From Lactarius indigo (lineage: Eukaryota; Basidiomycota; Agaricomycetes; Russulales; Russulaceae): a stretch of 64,000 bases of DNA. The notes under the pieces were generated by a model. It saw nothing but the letters and a program-made list of their open reading frames with translations. It was not told where the DNA came from and did no database searches. The DNA is taken from positions 682,001 to 746,000 of the forward strand of contig JAFKAC010000027.1 in assembly GCA_025766275.1 (NCBI GenBank). The letters are read 5' to 3'. How positions within the stretch are numbered: the first letter of the stretch is position 1; each line of letters begins with the position of its first letter. Below are positions 19,856-32,882 of this stretch, piece after piece. The translations under genes were made by a program, and so were the position numbers.

Positions 19856-22620
19856 GCGGAAAGGCTGTGGTGGACGACCTCCTCCCGTACGCTCGGCATT
19901 TGGTTCGCGTGTTGAAGGGCCTGTGATAGCTGGGTCCATATCAGTGGCCGATGGTAACGGGGATTGCGGTGGGGTATCTAAGGTGGCCATAGCGTTTGCG
20001 TGGATTGAGCGAATCGCCGATGGAGAACCAAGGGTGTCGTTTTCATTGCGTGGGCCAAGCTTCGGGCCGCCATCTTCCTCGATAGCGGCATGCAGATCAG
20101 GTTCAGAGGCCGGCCCTGTCAAAGCACTGGTAGTAGGCATTATTTCTAAACGATGACATTTTGTGTAAGAAGGCAAGGGGTCAGATCGAGCCATGGGCAA
20201 CTGTGAAGACGGCGACAAACCTGTAGGAAGTGTATTGTCGAGAATTGGACAAGAAGCTGAAGGGTGATTTGACGGATCAGAAGGCACCAGGAGGTCTGCG
20301 TTATGCTGGAGGGTAACAGCAGCCGGTGGTGAGGTAGAGGAACGAAGAGGGGTAGATGTCGAGGTTACGGAAGTTAGGTGGGGTATTCTTCCACCAGAGG
20401 TGACAAACGCATCAGCGGTCGCTGGATCTGGTGCGGTTGCAGAAAATGAGAGGCTTTCGGTGTTCTTCTGATGAGTGATCTGGGGGTGGAAGTCGTCAAG
20501 CGGTATATCCGTGAGGCTTTCGACGACGTGAGGTGGGGCGGGTGCGGACGAGGGAAGCACATCAGGGCTGGTAAGGAGAGCAGGGAGCGGTGCATCATTA
20601 TCGTGCAGGACAGAGTGAGCTGAGGTTGTGGAGGAAGAGTCGTGAATATGGCCAACAACGTCGCACCGTGGATACGAGCGTGGGTCGAACAGAACTTCAG
20701 CATAATAACTGGTGGAGGCGGAGAATTGTGTTGGGGCAGCATCGGTACCTTCATGAAGAGCGATGTATACCTGCCGAATCGGTCTGAGGATACATATTGC
20801 CATCCCCCAATTGCTGTCATTCTGCGCTTGGAGAACGATTTGATTCCAGAGTGCACAGAACTCGTGCTGCAGATCGCGTGACGTATCTTGCACATCGATT
20901 ACCGAAGCATTCCTTAGAACATCCGAGAGCCAGTAATCTTGCAGGGTCGGTCTCCTGAAGTGGCTAAATTGGCGGCGAGTGATGCGAATCAAGCTTGTAA
21001 GTGGCAAATCGCAGTCTGTGGCGTAGCGTCGGAGGTCAGCTTTTGGGATTCCCAGTTTATTGGGGGCCGAAATAAGCCAAGAGTCGTTGCCGCGTTGCGC
21101 TCCTGCAATAAGCCAGGTGAACATGGCCTCTCCAAGTAATGCAATTTCTTGGTCTCCACTACTGCACCAACCTCGCATGACACGGACAAATTCGGCAGTT
21201 TGCAATCCCTTATGTCGATCGCCAGAAATGACCCCATGGAGGATTTCCCAGAATGCATAGGGAAATTGCAGCGGGTCAAGGGCTTTCGCGCAGATCATGG
21301 CCCGGCGGTTTTTGACAGGCCCAGGAAGTAAATCGGATGAGAAAGTTCGGTCGAAAAATCCGGTCAATGCACTAGAAAGCTTGCCTTTGTCCTCTTCGGT
21401 GAGACTGGGCAGAGGATCGTCGACCACCTTGGAGCCGCGGATGCCGGGTAAGCCGGAAAAAAAGCGCTCCAGTTCGTGATCTTCGTCCAGACAGTCGAAC
21501 GTCCACATGAAGGCACGGGCGTCTAGTTCTGGTCGGGACCTCAGAGCAGTTTCCTCGGCTGTCCTCTGAATGCCCTGCACCAGCAAGTCGCCCAAAGGGC
21601 TCCCGATTCTCCCAACGACCAGACGACGATATCGAACCGACAAGACGACCCAGAACCGAATGTGATAGATGACGTCTGGTATCCCGAAAACAATGAACCA
21701 CGTGAAGGATGAAAGTGATGAGTAGTACGGGCTATCGTGACGAAAGATTGGCATCAATGTGATCCATCCGTACACAGCCGTGCAAAGGCCAACCCATGAC
21801 AACACCAACTTGAAGATCGTGATATAGACGTTGGATAGGAACACGACCAGGCCGGCAAAGAACAGGAACAGGGAAATGTGGAGTAGAGCCGGCAACGTTT
21901 CGACCACCCATGGGAGGAGACACTTCTCAACCCCCTCGGCAAAGAACGCACGAATTCGTGCTCGCTTTTCTGGACTGTAACGTGTCTGAGTGACCTTGAG
22001 ATATCTTCGTGCCCATTGCTGCAGCAACGTCGCGAGCAGGGCACAGGTAAGACTGATGACCAAGCTCATGAACCAAAGTGAGTTTACCCAAACTGCGTAG
22101 TTTGGTGGAGAGAATGGGGGAGGGGAAGCCGAGGGGGAAGCCGAAATATTGGGGTTGACGGTAGTCTGGTAGATATTTGCGAGGTAGAAATTGGAGGTGT
22201 CCTGTGGGTTCGGTCGAATATCCTGAATGGAGACTGATATCAAGGATGCGACAGCAGCAGAGAATAAACCGGTCTACGAGACTTGGGTCAGTACGAAGCA
22301 CCAGATCGAAAGGCAGAGACGCACAAATATGAGGATACCGTCTGCATCCGCTTTCCAGTTCTCGACCATCTTCTTGTCCTCTTCCGTCGCCAGTTCCATG
22401 TACATCGAGAATATGGGCCCGGAACCATCGACGAAATTAGATACATCATGCGATGCTTGATTCTGTGCCGACGGAGGTGGGTACTGATAGTCGCCTATTT
22501 TGGCGGCAGTGAGGTGAAAACTTTGGTGAGAACGGTAAGGATAGAGTCATGTGGGAGAACGGTACCTTCACCAAGTCCTGCAGTGGGGACGTTGTTGGCC
22601 TCGTCAGGAGCTCGGGACAT
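19835..22620 (-). CDS. DUF6535 domain membrane protein, copy 5 (intact, 887 aa)
   Basis: Exons 22,620-22,566, 22,494-22,325 and 22,273-19,835 join in frame (introns 71 and 51 nt). The start is MSRAPDEANN. The DUF6535 core (IFSMYMELATEEDKKMVENW, then TGLFSAAVAS), five hydrophobic segments, QQWARRYLKVTQTRYSPEKR, FMWTFDCLDEDHELERFFSG and RSYPRC are all present. The tail is P/S/T-rich and ends RCSYDIV. Exon 1, exon 2 and the 5' flank are almost identical to those of copy 10 (40,721-43,497), while the 3' half matches copy 8, so it looks like a recombinant. The segment after the fifth hydrophobic stretch differs from all paralogs. Confidence 0.9.
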
Positions 22621-22972
22621 TACAGCGAAGACTGTGGTGTGTCAATTGTTGTGGATGTAGGGTAAGGTGTGGTAGCACACTTGTGGAACGGCCATAGCGA
22701 CTGCCCTTAGCCCGGCATGCAGCACCCATGAGGCAATACTAGTTTGATCGAACCGCAAGCGCCTGGATCATCGGTTCGTGGCAGGGCATGTCGTTGCAAA
22801 ATGGGCTACAGTTCTCGTATTAATGCCTTCATACAATGTTTTGAATTGCGTGGTAGAATCAATGCAAGGTGAAGACCTCTCCCGCCTGTAAGTAGAGTGT
22901 CCTATCAAGAATTGCGGAGGATTATTGATTAGTGCTGAATTCAAACCGATTTACATAACCCTACACCTAATC
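22621..22972 (-). promoter_or_regulatory. Probable promoter of DUF6535 copy 5, shared with copy 10
   Basis: About 350 bp upstream of the ATG is nearly identical to 43,498-43,843 upstream of copy 10. No gene lies in either stretch. Similarity stops sharply at CCCTACACC, where the copy 10 side enters AT-rich DNA. Promoter function is inferred from position only. Confidence 0.45.
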
Positions 22973-22984
22973 TTATCGTACCGA

Positions 22985-24110
22985 GAGGTTCCAAGAAAGC
23001 TCGAGAGTCAAGCTATGGGTTCCACATGTGGCCAGTCTCCTGTCGGCGCCACACCGACGTGACGCGTCGAGAAGTGGCCGGAAGAGTGGGAGATCACGTG
23101 ATCACACCCTCAGACGAGAGCACCTTCTTGGGAACACTTTGTGGCGTCTTTTTTCCGAGGCGGGAAGTCATGCGTCCCTTGCCTCTCTGTCTGCCTCACC
23201 TGCTGACATGCTTCGCTCTCCATCCAGACCTGCGCAAGTCCTCTCACTAAATCCACATTGCGCGGATCACCACGGCACCATCAGACCCTGACCATCTTCT
23301 CAACACTCTCCTTAAACTCGACGCTGTCCTTACTGTGCAAGCGCACTCACTCTTCATGCTCCTCTGTACACTCCCAAGTGGTGAGCTGGGCGACCTGAAT
23401 GCCTGGCAGCGCGTGCACAGAGTCCTAGAATATGGTATGTACATGTTCGGAACCTGAGTAGAGTGCTGGATGGTCAATGGTAAGTCATCTCACTACCAAA
23501 TTCTTTCTTTCTTCATTGAAGCTACCAAATAAAAGCAGTCTATGTCGGCTTGTTCAATGACAAGCCTATGCAGATGTATTCGGTCCGCTCAAGTGAGTGA
23601 TGTTGGCCAAGCCGCTCTCAAGTGCCTCGCTGTCACGGTGCTCGTGGGCGCACTCGACATCATCGCCTCTACCTGGCACTGTAACGGGACAGTCGCGGCG
23701 CCAGTAGCGAAGCAGTCTGAGACTCGTATGGTGGGATACACGTCGGTCCCAAATGTGCACAAGGACCTGTTGTTCTTGTCGTCAACAGCAGGAACATTCT
23801 CTCAACCATACACCACATACATGATTACTTGTACTCACCAATCCGCTCGGTAACCTGCTACGAGTGCCCTGTTAATTTAGCCTCCTGCAACTTCCTTGTT
23901 CCCTTGCCTTCAAGTTAGAGTCGCCCAGCCAACGTTGCTCTCAACAAGAGATCCAATCGATTAGTTTTTACAGACACTATTGGAGCTGAGAAGATAAGCA
24001 CGGCTACCCAAGTGTACGCAGAGTCTTCTGTATCACTTCCGGGTCCGCCTATCGGCCTGCCGTGGGTCGGGGGGATTGGGACTTGTCACACATATTGACC
24101 CCCGCTGCGT
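22985..24110 (+). pseudogene. Partner-family gene remnant upstream of DUF6535 copy 5
   Basis: Plus-strand homology to 6,481-7,650 and 36,840-37,930. Recognisable pieces are a part aligning with the ALSDPDLDPLLKLEV block of the 36.8-kb copy (about 23,270-23,340), KAVYVGLFNDKPMQMYSVRS (about 23,535), AALKCLAVTVLVGALDIIAS (about 23,608-23,668) and NKRSNRLVFTDTIGAEKIST (about 23,943-24,002). Frame changes and stops occur throughout. No family assigned. Confidence 0.45.
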
Positions 24111-24112
24111 GG

Positions 24113-24265
24113 ATTCACATATTTCGCCATAGTATTCGTACAACGTAATAGGAAATATATACAGAAGACGAGGAAAAGTATCAGCGATGTGACGTCGAGA
24201 ACCCAATAAGAAAATATATCGCACACGCACATCTATGGATCGGGGGATGCGTTAAATGATATTAT
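24113..24265. repeat. Conserved ~150-bp 3' module, copy e
   Basis: Near-identical to the copy at 7,655-7,815 (ATTTCGCCATAGTATTCG ... TAATAGGAAATATATACAG ... GTTAAATGATATTATAC). Confidence 0.7.
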
Positions 24266-24323
24266 ACTGACCATGTGAAGGGTGAGGGGGATGATTTCCT
24301 GTATCCTCTGCACCAAGAAAGTG

Positions 24324-25240
24324 TCATGGCGGACCTGCAATGGCTACGTCAGTAGCCAAAGATAGTGACGGCGACGGTAGTGGAAGATCCAGGGAAGCCA
24401 TAATATTTTCCCAAATCGCCAAAGGGGGGTCAAGAGCGTCCCTTTCCTTATGCAGTGCAGCTTTCATGCTGCCCTCCCCTTCAATAACAGCGCCCGGATC
24501 AGGTACAGAAGATGGGCATGGATGAAATTGGCCAGGCGAGCGGGAGCCAGCAGCGACGAATGAGATTCTGGCGAAGAAGAACCACAGCGAGATCCTGTCA
24601 CGGGAAAGTTTAAAGTCGCCTGTGGGTTTGTAGGTGGTACGTAGTCTAGAACCTGAGTGGGAAAAGGTAGCGACGGAACGTCTAAACATCCGAGGTGCCG
24701 CAGCCAGGGATGTGCTGAATGGTAACAACATCAGGTGGGGAGATCGGGACAGGAGGAGTAGATGCCGAAAGTTCCGGGGCGGGGAGGAATATCATCGTCG
24801 AGGAGGTGTTGCGAGTAGTGACTGTATTCGGTGAAGTAGCAGGAATGCGGAAGTCTACAGTAGATGTCTGAGCGGGGTGGTACGAACGAGGAAGGTGTAT
24901 CGGGACTGGCGAGTGAAGCAGGGACCAGCTCGGCGTCATCATGCCGGACAGAACTAGCAAGGACATTGAAGGCAGAGTGGTTGTGAATATGGCTAGCTAT
25001 GCCGCACACTGGATACGCAGTTTGATCCCGCAGAATGTTGTCCCCATTGTCAGTAGAGGCGGAGAGTCGTATTTCGGCTGCCTCGGTCTGGGATGCGTCG
25101 CGAACTTGGGCGAAAGCCAGGTGCGAACGCGGCCTTGCACTGCATGTCCAATTGCTCTCTCCCCCGAGCATCATGGCGATTCGCTCAATAGCATCCATCC
25201 GGGTCTCAATGGCAGTCGTAGCATCTCTGTAGGTACACAT
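24324..25240 (-). pseudogene. Detached DUF6535-type tail fragment, duplicate of 7,869-8,786 with a stop
   Basis: Same composite as at 7,869-8,786: the head TAIETRMDAIERIAMML, then YPVCGIASHIH and the variable tail. Here the frame is closed after CPDLPT at 24,731, where the left copy reads on through DLPTWCCYH. The downstream part is also shifted. It is a decayed duplicate. Confidence 0.7.
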
Positions 25241-25327
25241 ATTTTTCCAGAGCTCATAAGTATGAAGTTATATACATCAAGGTACCATGCATCGAGGGGA
25301 CAACAAGAACACGTGTTCTATCATACT

Positions 25328-28042
25328 TCACACGATATCATACTGGTCTTGCGAAGGGCACGAAGGATGGTGTCCTGTATGATCGATCCCGAGAGGGCGC
25401 CATGAAGGACCTGCGATGGCTGTATCAGTAACTGACGGCGACGGAAGCTGTGGAAGGTCTGTGGTGGTCGTAACATTTTCCAGAATCGCAGGAAGGTCCC
25501 TCTCATTGTGCAATGCGACTTTCGTGCTACCCTCTCCCTCAGTAGCAGCACCCGGAACAGGTGCAGAAGACGGGCGCGGATGAGATGGGCCGGGAGAAGC
25601 GGATGCAAGCAGCGACTGATGAGCTTCTGGCGAAGATGCACGGTCAGATCCGGTCACGGGAGGGTCTAGAGATGCCTGCGGACCTGTCGGGAGCATATTG
25701 TCGAGAACCGGAGCGGGAGAAGGCAGCGATGGAACGTTTAGAACTTCCGGAGACGTGCGGCGGTCTGCGATGTGCGGAACGACAAAGCCGCCAGGGAAGG
25801 TCGGGGCCATTTGGATAAGAGGAGGTGCGGACGCCGAAGGCTCCATGGTGGGGAAGGGGATCGTTGTTGTGGAGGTGTCAAGACCGCCTTGTATCACACG
25901 AACAATGACCGGATCTGGAGAAGCAGCAGGAATGAGGAGAGCCGTCTGATGAACGGTTTCGTCGACATGCAGTGGAGTGGGTATAGGCGAGGAAGGCGCA
26001 TGGGGACTGGCAAGGGAAGTGGGGGCCTGCGCAGCGTCATCACGCAGGACAGTGCGAACAAGGGTCATAGAGGCGGAGTCGTGAGTATGGCCATTGACTC
26101 CGCACGATGGATACGAGGACGGTCGCTGCAAGACGTCATCTTGATCACCGGTGGCGGCGGAGAATTGTGTTGGGGCAGAATTTGTATCTTGATGCAGGGT
26201 GACGTAGACGTTACGAATTGGTCGCAGGGTATGGGACATCATCCACCGATCGTTCTGAGATTTGAGGACGATTTGATTCCAGAGTGTACAAAACTCATGC
26301 TGCAGTTCAGGAGACGTATATTGTACATTGAACTTGGAAGCCGCTTGTAGAACGTTCGAGAACTCGTCCCACGGCCAAGATTGTGTCCGGAGATGTTTAA
26401 ATTGTTGGCGAGTGATATGAATCAGGACGGCAAGTGACAGGCTGTCCCCCTGCGAGGCGTAGTTTCGTAGGACGGTTTCCGAGACGCCTAGTGCATTGGA
26501 AGCGAGAGAAAACCAAGAGTCGTCGCGTCGTTGTGACCTCGCAGTAATACCGCAAACAGCGGCTTTTACAACCATGTTTGTATCTTCACCTCTGTAACCT
26601 CCCCAGCCTCTTACAATGTGCGTAGTTTCAGCGATCAGTGGTTGACTATTTTGGCAGTTGGACAAAATTTTGTCGAGGATTGTGAACGCCATGGGTGTGT
26701 GTGTTGGGTCGATAGCCTTCGCGCATATGATGGCTCGATGACTTTTGGCTGAGTCAGAAAGTAAAGTAGATGAGAACGTGCGGTCGAGCAGCCCAATCAA
26801 TGCCGTCGAAAGATTCTCCTTTTGCTCTTCAGTGAGACCGGGGAGAGGATCGTCGACTACGCGGGAGCTTCGGAAGCCGGGTAAGCCCGAAAAGAAGCGC
26901 TCCAGTTCGTGGTCTTCGTCCGAAATGTCAAACGTCCACAGAAATGCGCGAGTGTCGACCGCCGATGGAGAATTCGGAGCAGTCTCCTCGGCTGTCTTCT
27001 GCAGGCCTTGCAAGCGCATCTTGTGAAAGCTTGTCCTCAAGCTGTCAACGCGATTGGATGAAATGACGTATGGAAGGACCTGAAAGATGACATCTAGTGT
27101 TCCAATAATTATGGGCCACACAAATGAGGTAAGCGGGGTATAGTATGGGGTATCGCGGAACAAAAGCGGCATAATTGTGATACATCCATAGACAGCGGTA
27201 CAAATGCTGACCAATGACAGCACCACCCTGAAAACCGTGAGATAAACGTTCCAAAGGAACACAAGAAGGCCGGCAAAGAATAGGAACAAGGAAATATGGA
27301 GAAGCGTAGGCAATACTTCGACTGCTTGCGAAAGAAGAAATTTGTCAACACCTTCAGCAAAGAACGCACGAATCCGCGCTCGCTTGTGTGGACTGTAACG
27401 TGGCTGGGTGACCTTGAGGTATCTTCGTGCCCACTGCTGTAGCAATGTCGCGAGAAGAGCACAGGTAAGACTGATGACCAAGCTCAAGAACCAAAGCGAG
27501 TTCACCCAAACTGCATAGGTAGGTGGGGAGAATGGGGGCGGGGAAGAAGGGAGAGAGGTCGAAATGTTGGATCGATTTGGATCGGAGACAGTCTGATAAA
27601 TGTTCGCAAGGTAGAAATTGGAGGTGTCCTGAGAGTTCGGCCGAATGTCTTGAATCGACACCGAGATCAACGACGCGACAGCAGCAGAGAATAAACCAGT
27701 CTAAGGGAGATAAGTCTGTGAAGCGGAACATGGCAGATGCCAGACAATGACGCACAAAGATGAGAATCCCTTCAGCATCCGCTTTCCACCCTTCGGCCAT
27801 CTTCTTGTCTTCTTCCGAGGCCATTTCCACGTACATTGAGAAAATAGGCTCGGACCCATCGACAAAGTTAGACACTCCCGAAGGTGCTTGAGTCAGTGCT
27901 GATTGCGGTGGGAGTTGATCGCTATCTTTGAGAGTGAGACGGGTGAGCATGGTGGGGTAGAGCCGAGCAAGAGCAAAGTACCTGCGCCGGGGTTTATGCC
28001 TGTTTCGGTTGCACCGACATCCTCGGGACGAGCTTGCGGCAT
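25328..28042 (-). CDS. DUF6535 domain membrane protein, copy 6 (intact, 867 aa)
   Basis: Exons 28,042-27,982, 27,925-27,756 and 27,700-25,328 join in frame; introns are 56 and 55 nt. It is the segmental duplicate of copy 2, sharing the MPQARPEDVG start, the membrane core, DEDHELERFFSGLPGFRSSR, SSYPSC and the QYDIV end. Differences are scattered substitutions plus small changes in the tail (for example HYDxVHQTALL, SPxVIVRVIQGGLDTS). Both duplicates keep full open frames over more than 860 codons, which suggests selection or a recent duplication. The predicted product is a five-span membrane protein with a soluble helical domain and a long P/S/T-rich tail. Confidence 0.9.
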
Positions 28043-28169
28043 TGAAGACTACGATGCGAATCTATTATGAAGCGTACAATCGATAGGGTGCAGAGTGCTA
28101 GGAGTGGCCTTCAGTCGAGTTGTAAAGCGCCACGGGGCGATAATGATCAATGGGGGCCGAATCGGATGA

Positions 28170-29560
28170 CAAGCGCTCGATCCTCAGCGCCTCTGCGCGC
28201 CGTACTCCAAGCCAACAGTTTGTCGTAGCACATAGTACCGTAGCCCCGATTCTCATATTGTGCGCTCATTATGCGTTGCGTGGCAGATACAAAGGGTCAA
28301 CCCGACGCGACGACCCTTCTATGGGTTGTCGAAAAAAATTGTCGGAGTCCCCCGAGCCTGCACCATTTCCTTTCCTCTCCGGGCCTTGCTCCGGGCAGCA
28401 ATTGGGCCCTCTCCTGATTTGAACACGGACCAACAGATATAACAATACTCTACCTAGAACCCAGGGAACGTGAGCACGACAAACATCTCTTAACGCCGCG
28501 CATTGGACGAATAGCTATGATAGGCATTGCGCGTCGCTCGGCGCATGTAAGGAGGCCATGTTGTTTGGCCCTGTTGTGTCGGGGTTCATTACAGTAGTGT
28601 TCATTTCTTCAGTGTCGCGTCCATCGCGCCCAGTTTACCCCTTCGCAAACGCTACAAGAAATAGCGAATGCAGACACCCTCGTAATATTTGCGAAGAGCA
28701 TTTTCGAAGACAAGGTATGTGGGTCCTTGGATGTGCTTTGTGCCTAATTTAGGGAAAAGTACAGATTGTCGAGCTCGTAGGGCACATCTTGTTAGGGAGA
28801 CCGGAACCGGAACGCGCACCCTGTCCAACCAATCGATTCAACAGAAGCTCACGGTTGAGATGTTGCGTGGTGGAGAGATGGCTTTATCGTATTTGAGGGT
28901 GCCAAGGTGCCAGGCGAGGGCACAGTACGTGGTCCGTATCAAATTTTTCTCCCTTGACGTTCTCGTCTCACTACCATTTGCAACAGATATCGAGGGATTC
29001 TTCAGCGCTGGATAAGTTCATCTATTAAACCCGCGGCCTATCGGTTTTCCGGAAACAAAAGCATGCGACCGGACTGCTGCCTATCAACTGAACTCTGTAT
29101 GTCCCTCAGTGTGTTGGAGCCAAGAAAACCGATCGACGCCTTGGTCAAGTTTTACGGCTACGATTGTCTCACTCTCCTTGACGTCATTCCGCTCCCGACT
29201 TCCGCCGTTGAATTCCTTCCTCATCCCCTGTCATACAGCGTATATAATGGACCAAAACGTCTCCAACGAGGTGCTCTACCTCAGTGCGGCGATGCAGTAT
29301 TTCTGCCTAGAGGATATGGCACCGCATCTTACGAGAAATCGGCGACGCTATGCAGAGGCCGGGCGAGTTTGTTGGAGCGCTGAGTGGACTTTTTACATCA
29401 CGGAGCGCGTTCGATGGTTGGATTTAGGTGCGTTTGGGAGTGGTTCAGTCTCTTTCATGCATTATTTGAAAGCTTATCGATTATCACTTATGCTTGAACA
29501 GGGCGAACAGAGCGTCCATGGGACGTGCCAGTCGGTCATTACTATCTGACACCTCAGAAA
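28170..29560 (+). pseudogene. Partner-family region, duplicate of 11,690-13,040
   Basis: Contains the same coding-like pieces as the left copy, including GKVQIVELVGHIL-type sequence near 28,754 and a segment readable as MDQNVSNEVLYLSAAMQYFC near 29,247. That segment is followed by AEWTFYITERVRWLDLG and a possible donor site. Some frames are open where the left copy is closed and the reverse, so neither gives a complete gene. Not identified. Confidence 0.4.
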
Positions 29561-29609
29561 TTCAACGCCGATGGTGTTCATTTAGCCCGTACATGCTCGT
29601 CTCTTACCC

Positions 29610-30998
29610 CATGTCGCCCTCTGGCCCGCTCCGCATGACTGTATCACATACACATATTTTCCACATATGCGCAACTCGCCCTAGGTCCCGCTGCTCACCC
29701 ATACATCGTTCGCGTCATAAGTGTCATCATCCTACGCACTTTTTCACTGCGCGCACTCAAACGATATGCCATCGCTACACACAAGTGCAAAGGGGCTCGG
29801 GGAGCCTGTGGTAAGGGACAGAGATGGGGGCGGTGATGGGTGAGTCCGTCTCGCGATCGAGCAAGTTTGATGTCATGACAGACTTTCGACGTGGATCAAG
29901 TTCTCGTGTGTTGCTGCCACCTCGAAGTCGGGACTGCATTTCTGGTTCTGTGGTATGGTCAAAACTTGCCCGCTCGCCGGAAAGTGTTGATGTTGATTTG
30001 TGGAGACGATTTCAGGTTGCGGGTATCACGGACTGGCCACAGCGAATGCCAAAGTTTCTCGACGCTCTTTTACGACCGTCTTCGCGATAGAGATTGACGG
30101 GTTCTTCGACATTTGTTGTCCACCCTTAAGAGCTTGGCGAACTTCAACACGTTTTCATGACGACCTGCCCTCCGTCTCCCGCTCAGCAAAGCGTTCCTAG
30201 ACTTCACAAGCACAAGCAACGAGCCTTTCGTGCTGCAGGTCTTCCGCACCGATGTCGAGATCGCACCACCAGAGGAGGAATCCTTGGAATGTCTTGCCGA
30301 CGTCCTTTCCAAAGCGGGGCAGCCGTACGCCCTCTCCCTCTCACTCCGCTTCACCTGCTGACGCATTTCGCTTTCCATGCAGAGACTACGAATGCAGCTC
30401 GCACATTCGCCATTTTTACCCCGCGTCCCAGGCGACACAGCCTGTCAAGCTCGACCCGATCGTCTTCGACTTGAGGTTTCCCTCAAGCCCGATCCGGTCA
30501 TCGCTCTTCGCGCTCCTCCAAATATTCCTTGGTTACACGCTGGAAGACCTGCGTGCTCTGCTCTGCGACATGCGCATGCAGACGCATCTCCGCGACCCAA
30601 GTCGAGCGCTAGGTCGACGGATGGCCTTCCCTCCTCCCCTAACCAACTCCTGTTCGTTTCTTTCATCCTGTAAAATGACCCACATTAACACTGTCATAAA
30701 TAAAGAGCGATCCCGTGCTGGTTTGTTAGCGGCCAAGCTCGCGCAGCCTGCGCAGACATCGCGTGCGTATTCAGTCCGCAAGAATGAGCGCTCTTGGTTA
30801 AGCGCTTCGCGGGGCGGACCGCTGTGCCCGTGGGTGTTCTATGTGACGTTGTTCCTGCGTGGCGTCGGTGGCGAAGCAATCTGAGAATCCTGTGGTCGGA
30901 AGTACCTACGTCAATTCCGAATGCATACTGGGATCTCGATGTCGACGGCAGCAGCATTCTCTCACTCACGCTTCCCAATTCTGTTGGAGTTTACGCGT
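29610..30998 (+). pseudogene. Partner-family gene remnant, duplicate of 16,640-17,977
   Basis: Shares SGSVVWSKLARSPESVDV (about 29,942), FFDICCPPLRAWRTSTRFHD (about 30,102), a PxEEESLECLADVLSKAGQP part (about 30,272-30,325) and a C-terminal part with ERSRAGLLAAKLAQPAQTSR (about 30,709). Frame breaks differ from those of the left copy. It joins the 28.2-29.6-kb block directly because the DUF6535 copy 3 unit is absent here. Confidence 0.45.
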
Positions 30999-31128
30999 AT
31001 TTCGCCACCGTATTTTTGTACCGAGTAATAGGACAGTATGTATATGAAGAAGGGGCTAATAAGAATCATATCCTATCACACACGCACATCTAAGAGACTA
31101 TGGGACGCGTCAAACCATATCATACCGG
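30999..31128. repeat. Conserved ~150-bp 3' module, copy f
   Basis: Near-identical to 17,978-18,108 (ATTTCGCCACCGTATTTTTG ... ACACGCACATCTAAGAGAC ... CCATATCATAC). Confidence 0.7.
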
Positions 31129-32125
31129 CCATGTGAAGTATGCGGAGGGTGATCTCCCGTACGCTCAGCGTTTGGTTCCTGGAGTGAAGGTCCCGCGATA
31201 ACTACTTCCGGCTCATTAACTGATCTCAGTTGCGGAGATTGCGGGGGAGGCTCTAGGTTGTCAGTACTGTTTGCATGGTTTCCGCGATTCACTTCAAGGA
31301 GTTCCAGGGCATCCTTTTCCTTGTGCAAACCAGGCTGAGAGCCACCGTCGTCATTAGCTGCGGCGTCCACGTCAGGTGCGAAGGTTGGCACTGGAGAAGC
31401 ACCGGGGGCGGTAGTAGTTACTATCGAGCTATGAGGTTCTGGGACTGGAAGCGAGAGGTCAGATTATGTGATGGGTAAGTATGAAGACAGAGGCGGATCT
31501 GTGGGGAGTTTATTGTCAAGAACTGGATTAGAAGGAGCTGAAGAGGAGGCTTGGTGCATCGGAAGGCGTCAGGGGGTCTGCATTGTGCCGGAGGGTGACG
31601 GCGGAGGGTAGGGGGGTAAAGGAAAGAAGAAGGACGGAGGCCGAAGTTCCGGGAGTGGGGTCGAGGGTTGTTGTACGTGAGGTGACAACGTCCAGTATTG
31701 CACTAGCGGCAGTTGGATCTGGTGATGTAATAGGAATGCGGAGGCTTTCGGTGGTCGTCTGATGAGCGTGGTGCAAGTTGTCAAGCGGCGGTACATTGAG
31801 GAAGGAGTATATGCCGAAGGTTCGGGGCAGAGAGGGAGAGGGTTTCATTGAGGCGTCCGTGCCGCCTTGTATCAGATCCTGAGAAGTGGCAGAAATGTCA
31901 CTTTTCAATGGTAGTTTGAAGAGCAGAGTGGGAGTTGTCAAGCGGCAGAACATCAGTGAGGTTTTCGTCGACATGACGTGGGACGGGTATGGTCGAGGAA
32001 GGTGTATCTGGACTGGTAAGAGAAGCAGGGGCTAGCGCGGCAGTACGAGCAATGGCTGTGAGGGCAGAGTCATCATGAATATGGCCAGCGAAGTTGCGCA
32101 ATGAAAGCAAGGATGGCTTCTCCAA
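31110..32125 (-). pseudogene. DUF6535 copy 7: tail-only fragment, duplicate of 18,086-19,091
   Basis: Frames at 32,125-31,898, 31,974-31,528 and 31,391-31,110 match the P/S/T-rich tail (LRNFAGHIHDDSAL, VDENLTDVLPLDNSHSA, VIAGPSLQEPNAERTGD, GRYDM). The 5' boundary near 32,118 is the same as in the left copy, so the truncation predates the segmental duplication. Confidence 0.8.
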
Positions 32126-32721
32126 GTTTACCGCCTCGGCCTCAGTTTATGCTATACGTTTATTCACTGCACTCCGTCAGATTCCCCAAGCTATGAATGT
32201 CCTTCCGACCCTTTGAAGAGAGAAGAATGGGAAGGAGGAAAAGGCGAGACGGAGAACATGAGGGCACAAACTAGCTCTGAGTCACGCACCGACAGAGCAA
32301 CGTATATCTCTCAATGGGTATTTTATCTGGGATGTGCAATATAGCCCTTCCAGTCATTCTATTCTGCGTTGAAGGTTGAGAAGAGAGGGACTGATACAGG
32401 ATTGTCGATGGGGATGGGAAGAAATCCGGTAATCCCGTGAGCATTGAATCCGAGCGACGGGTTGGGGCCGGCCATTTTAATTTCAGCTGGGTCCTCCATC
32501 TCAGAACGGCTCCGCATGGTATCAACACTATAATATAATATTCTTAACGCCGCTCTCAACAAAGTCTCAAGGAGAGACTATTTGCAGACACTACTGGAGC
32601 TGACGGAATAGAGACGGCTACCTGTTTGCGTGCAGAGGCCTCCGCGTCACTGCCAGATACGCTCACTGGCCCACCTAAGGGGGTTGCTGAAACTCATCGC
32701 TCACAACTCTCTACTCTACCA

Positions 32722-32882
32722 AGTTTACATATTTCGCCACGGGCCACGGTATCTGCACCATATTATAGGACAGTATATACGCGAGACGAGGAAAAATGTT
32801 GATCAGGAGATATCCGGAACATATATCCTACAGCGTGTGCGCGTATCAAAGAGGCCGGGAGACGTTAAACGATATCATACGA
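32722..32882. repeat. Conserved ~150-bp 3' module, copy g
   Basis: Near-identical to 19,700-19,855, ending GTTAAACGATATCATACGAG, and overlapping the stop codon of DUF6535 copy 8. Confidence 0.75.
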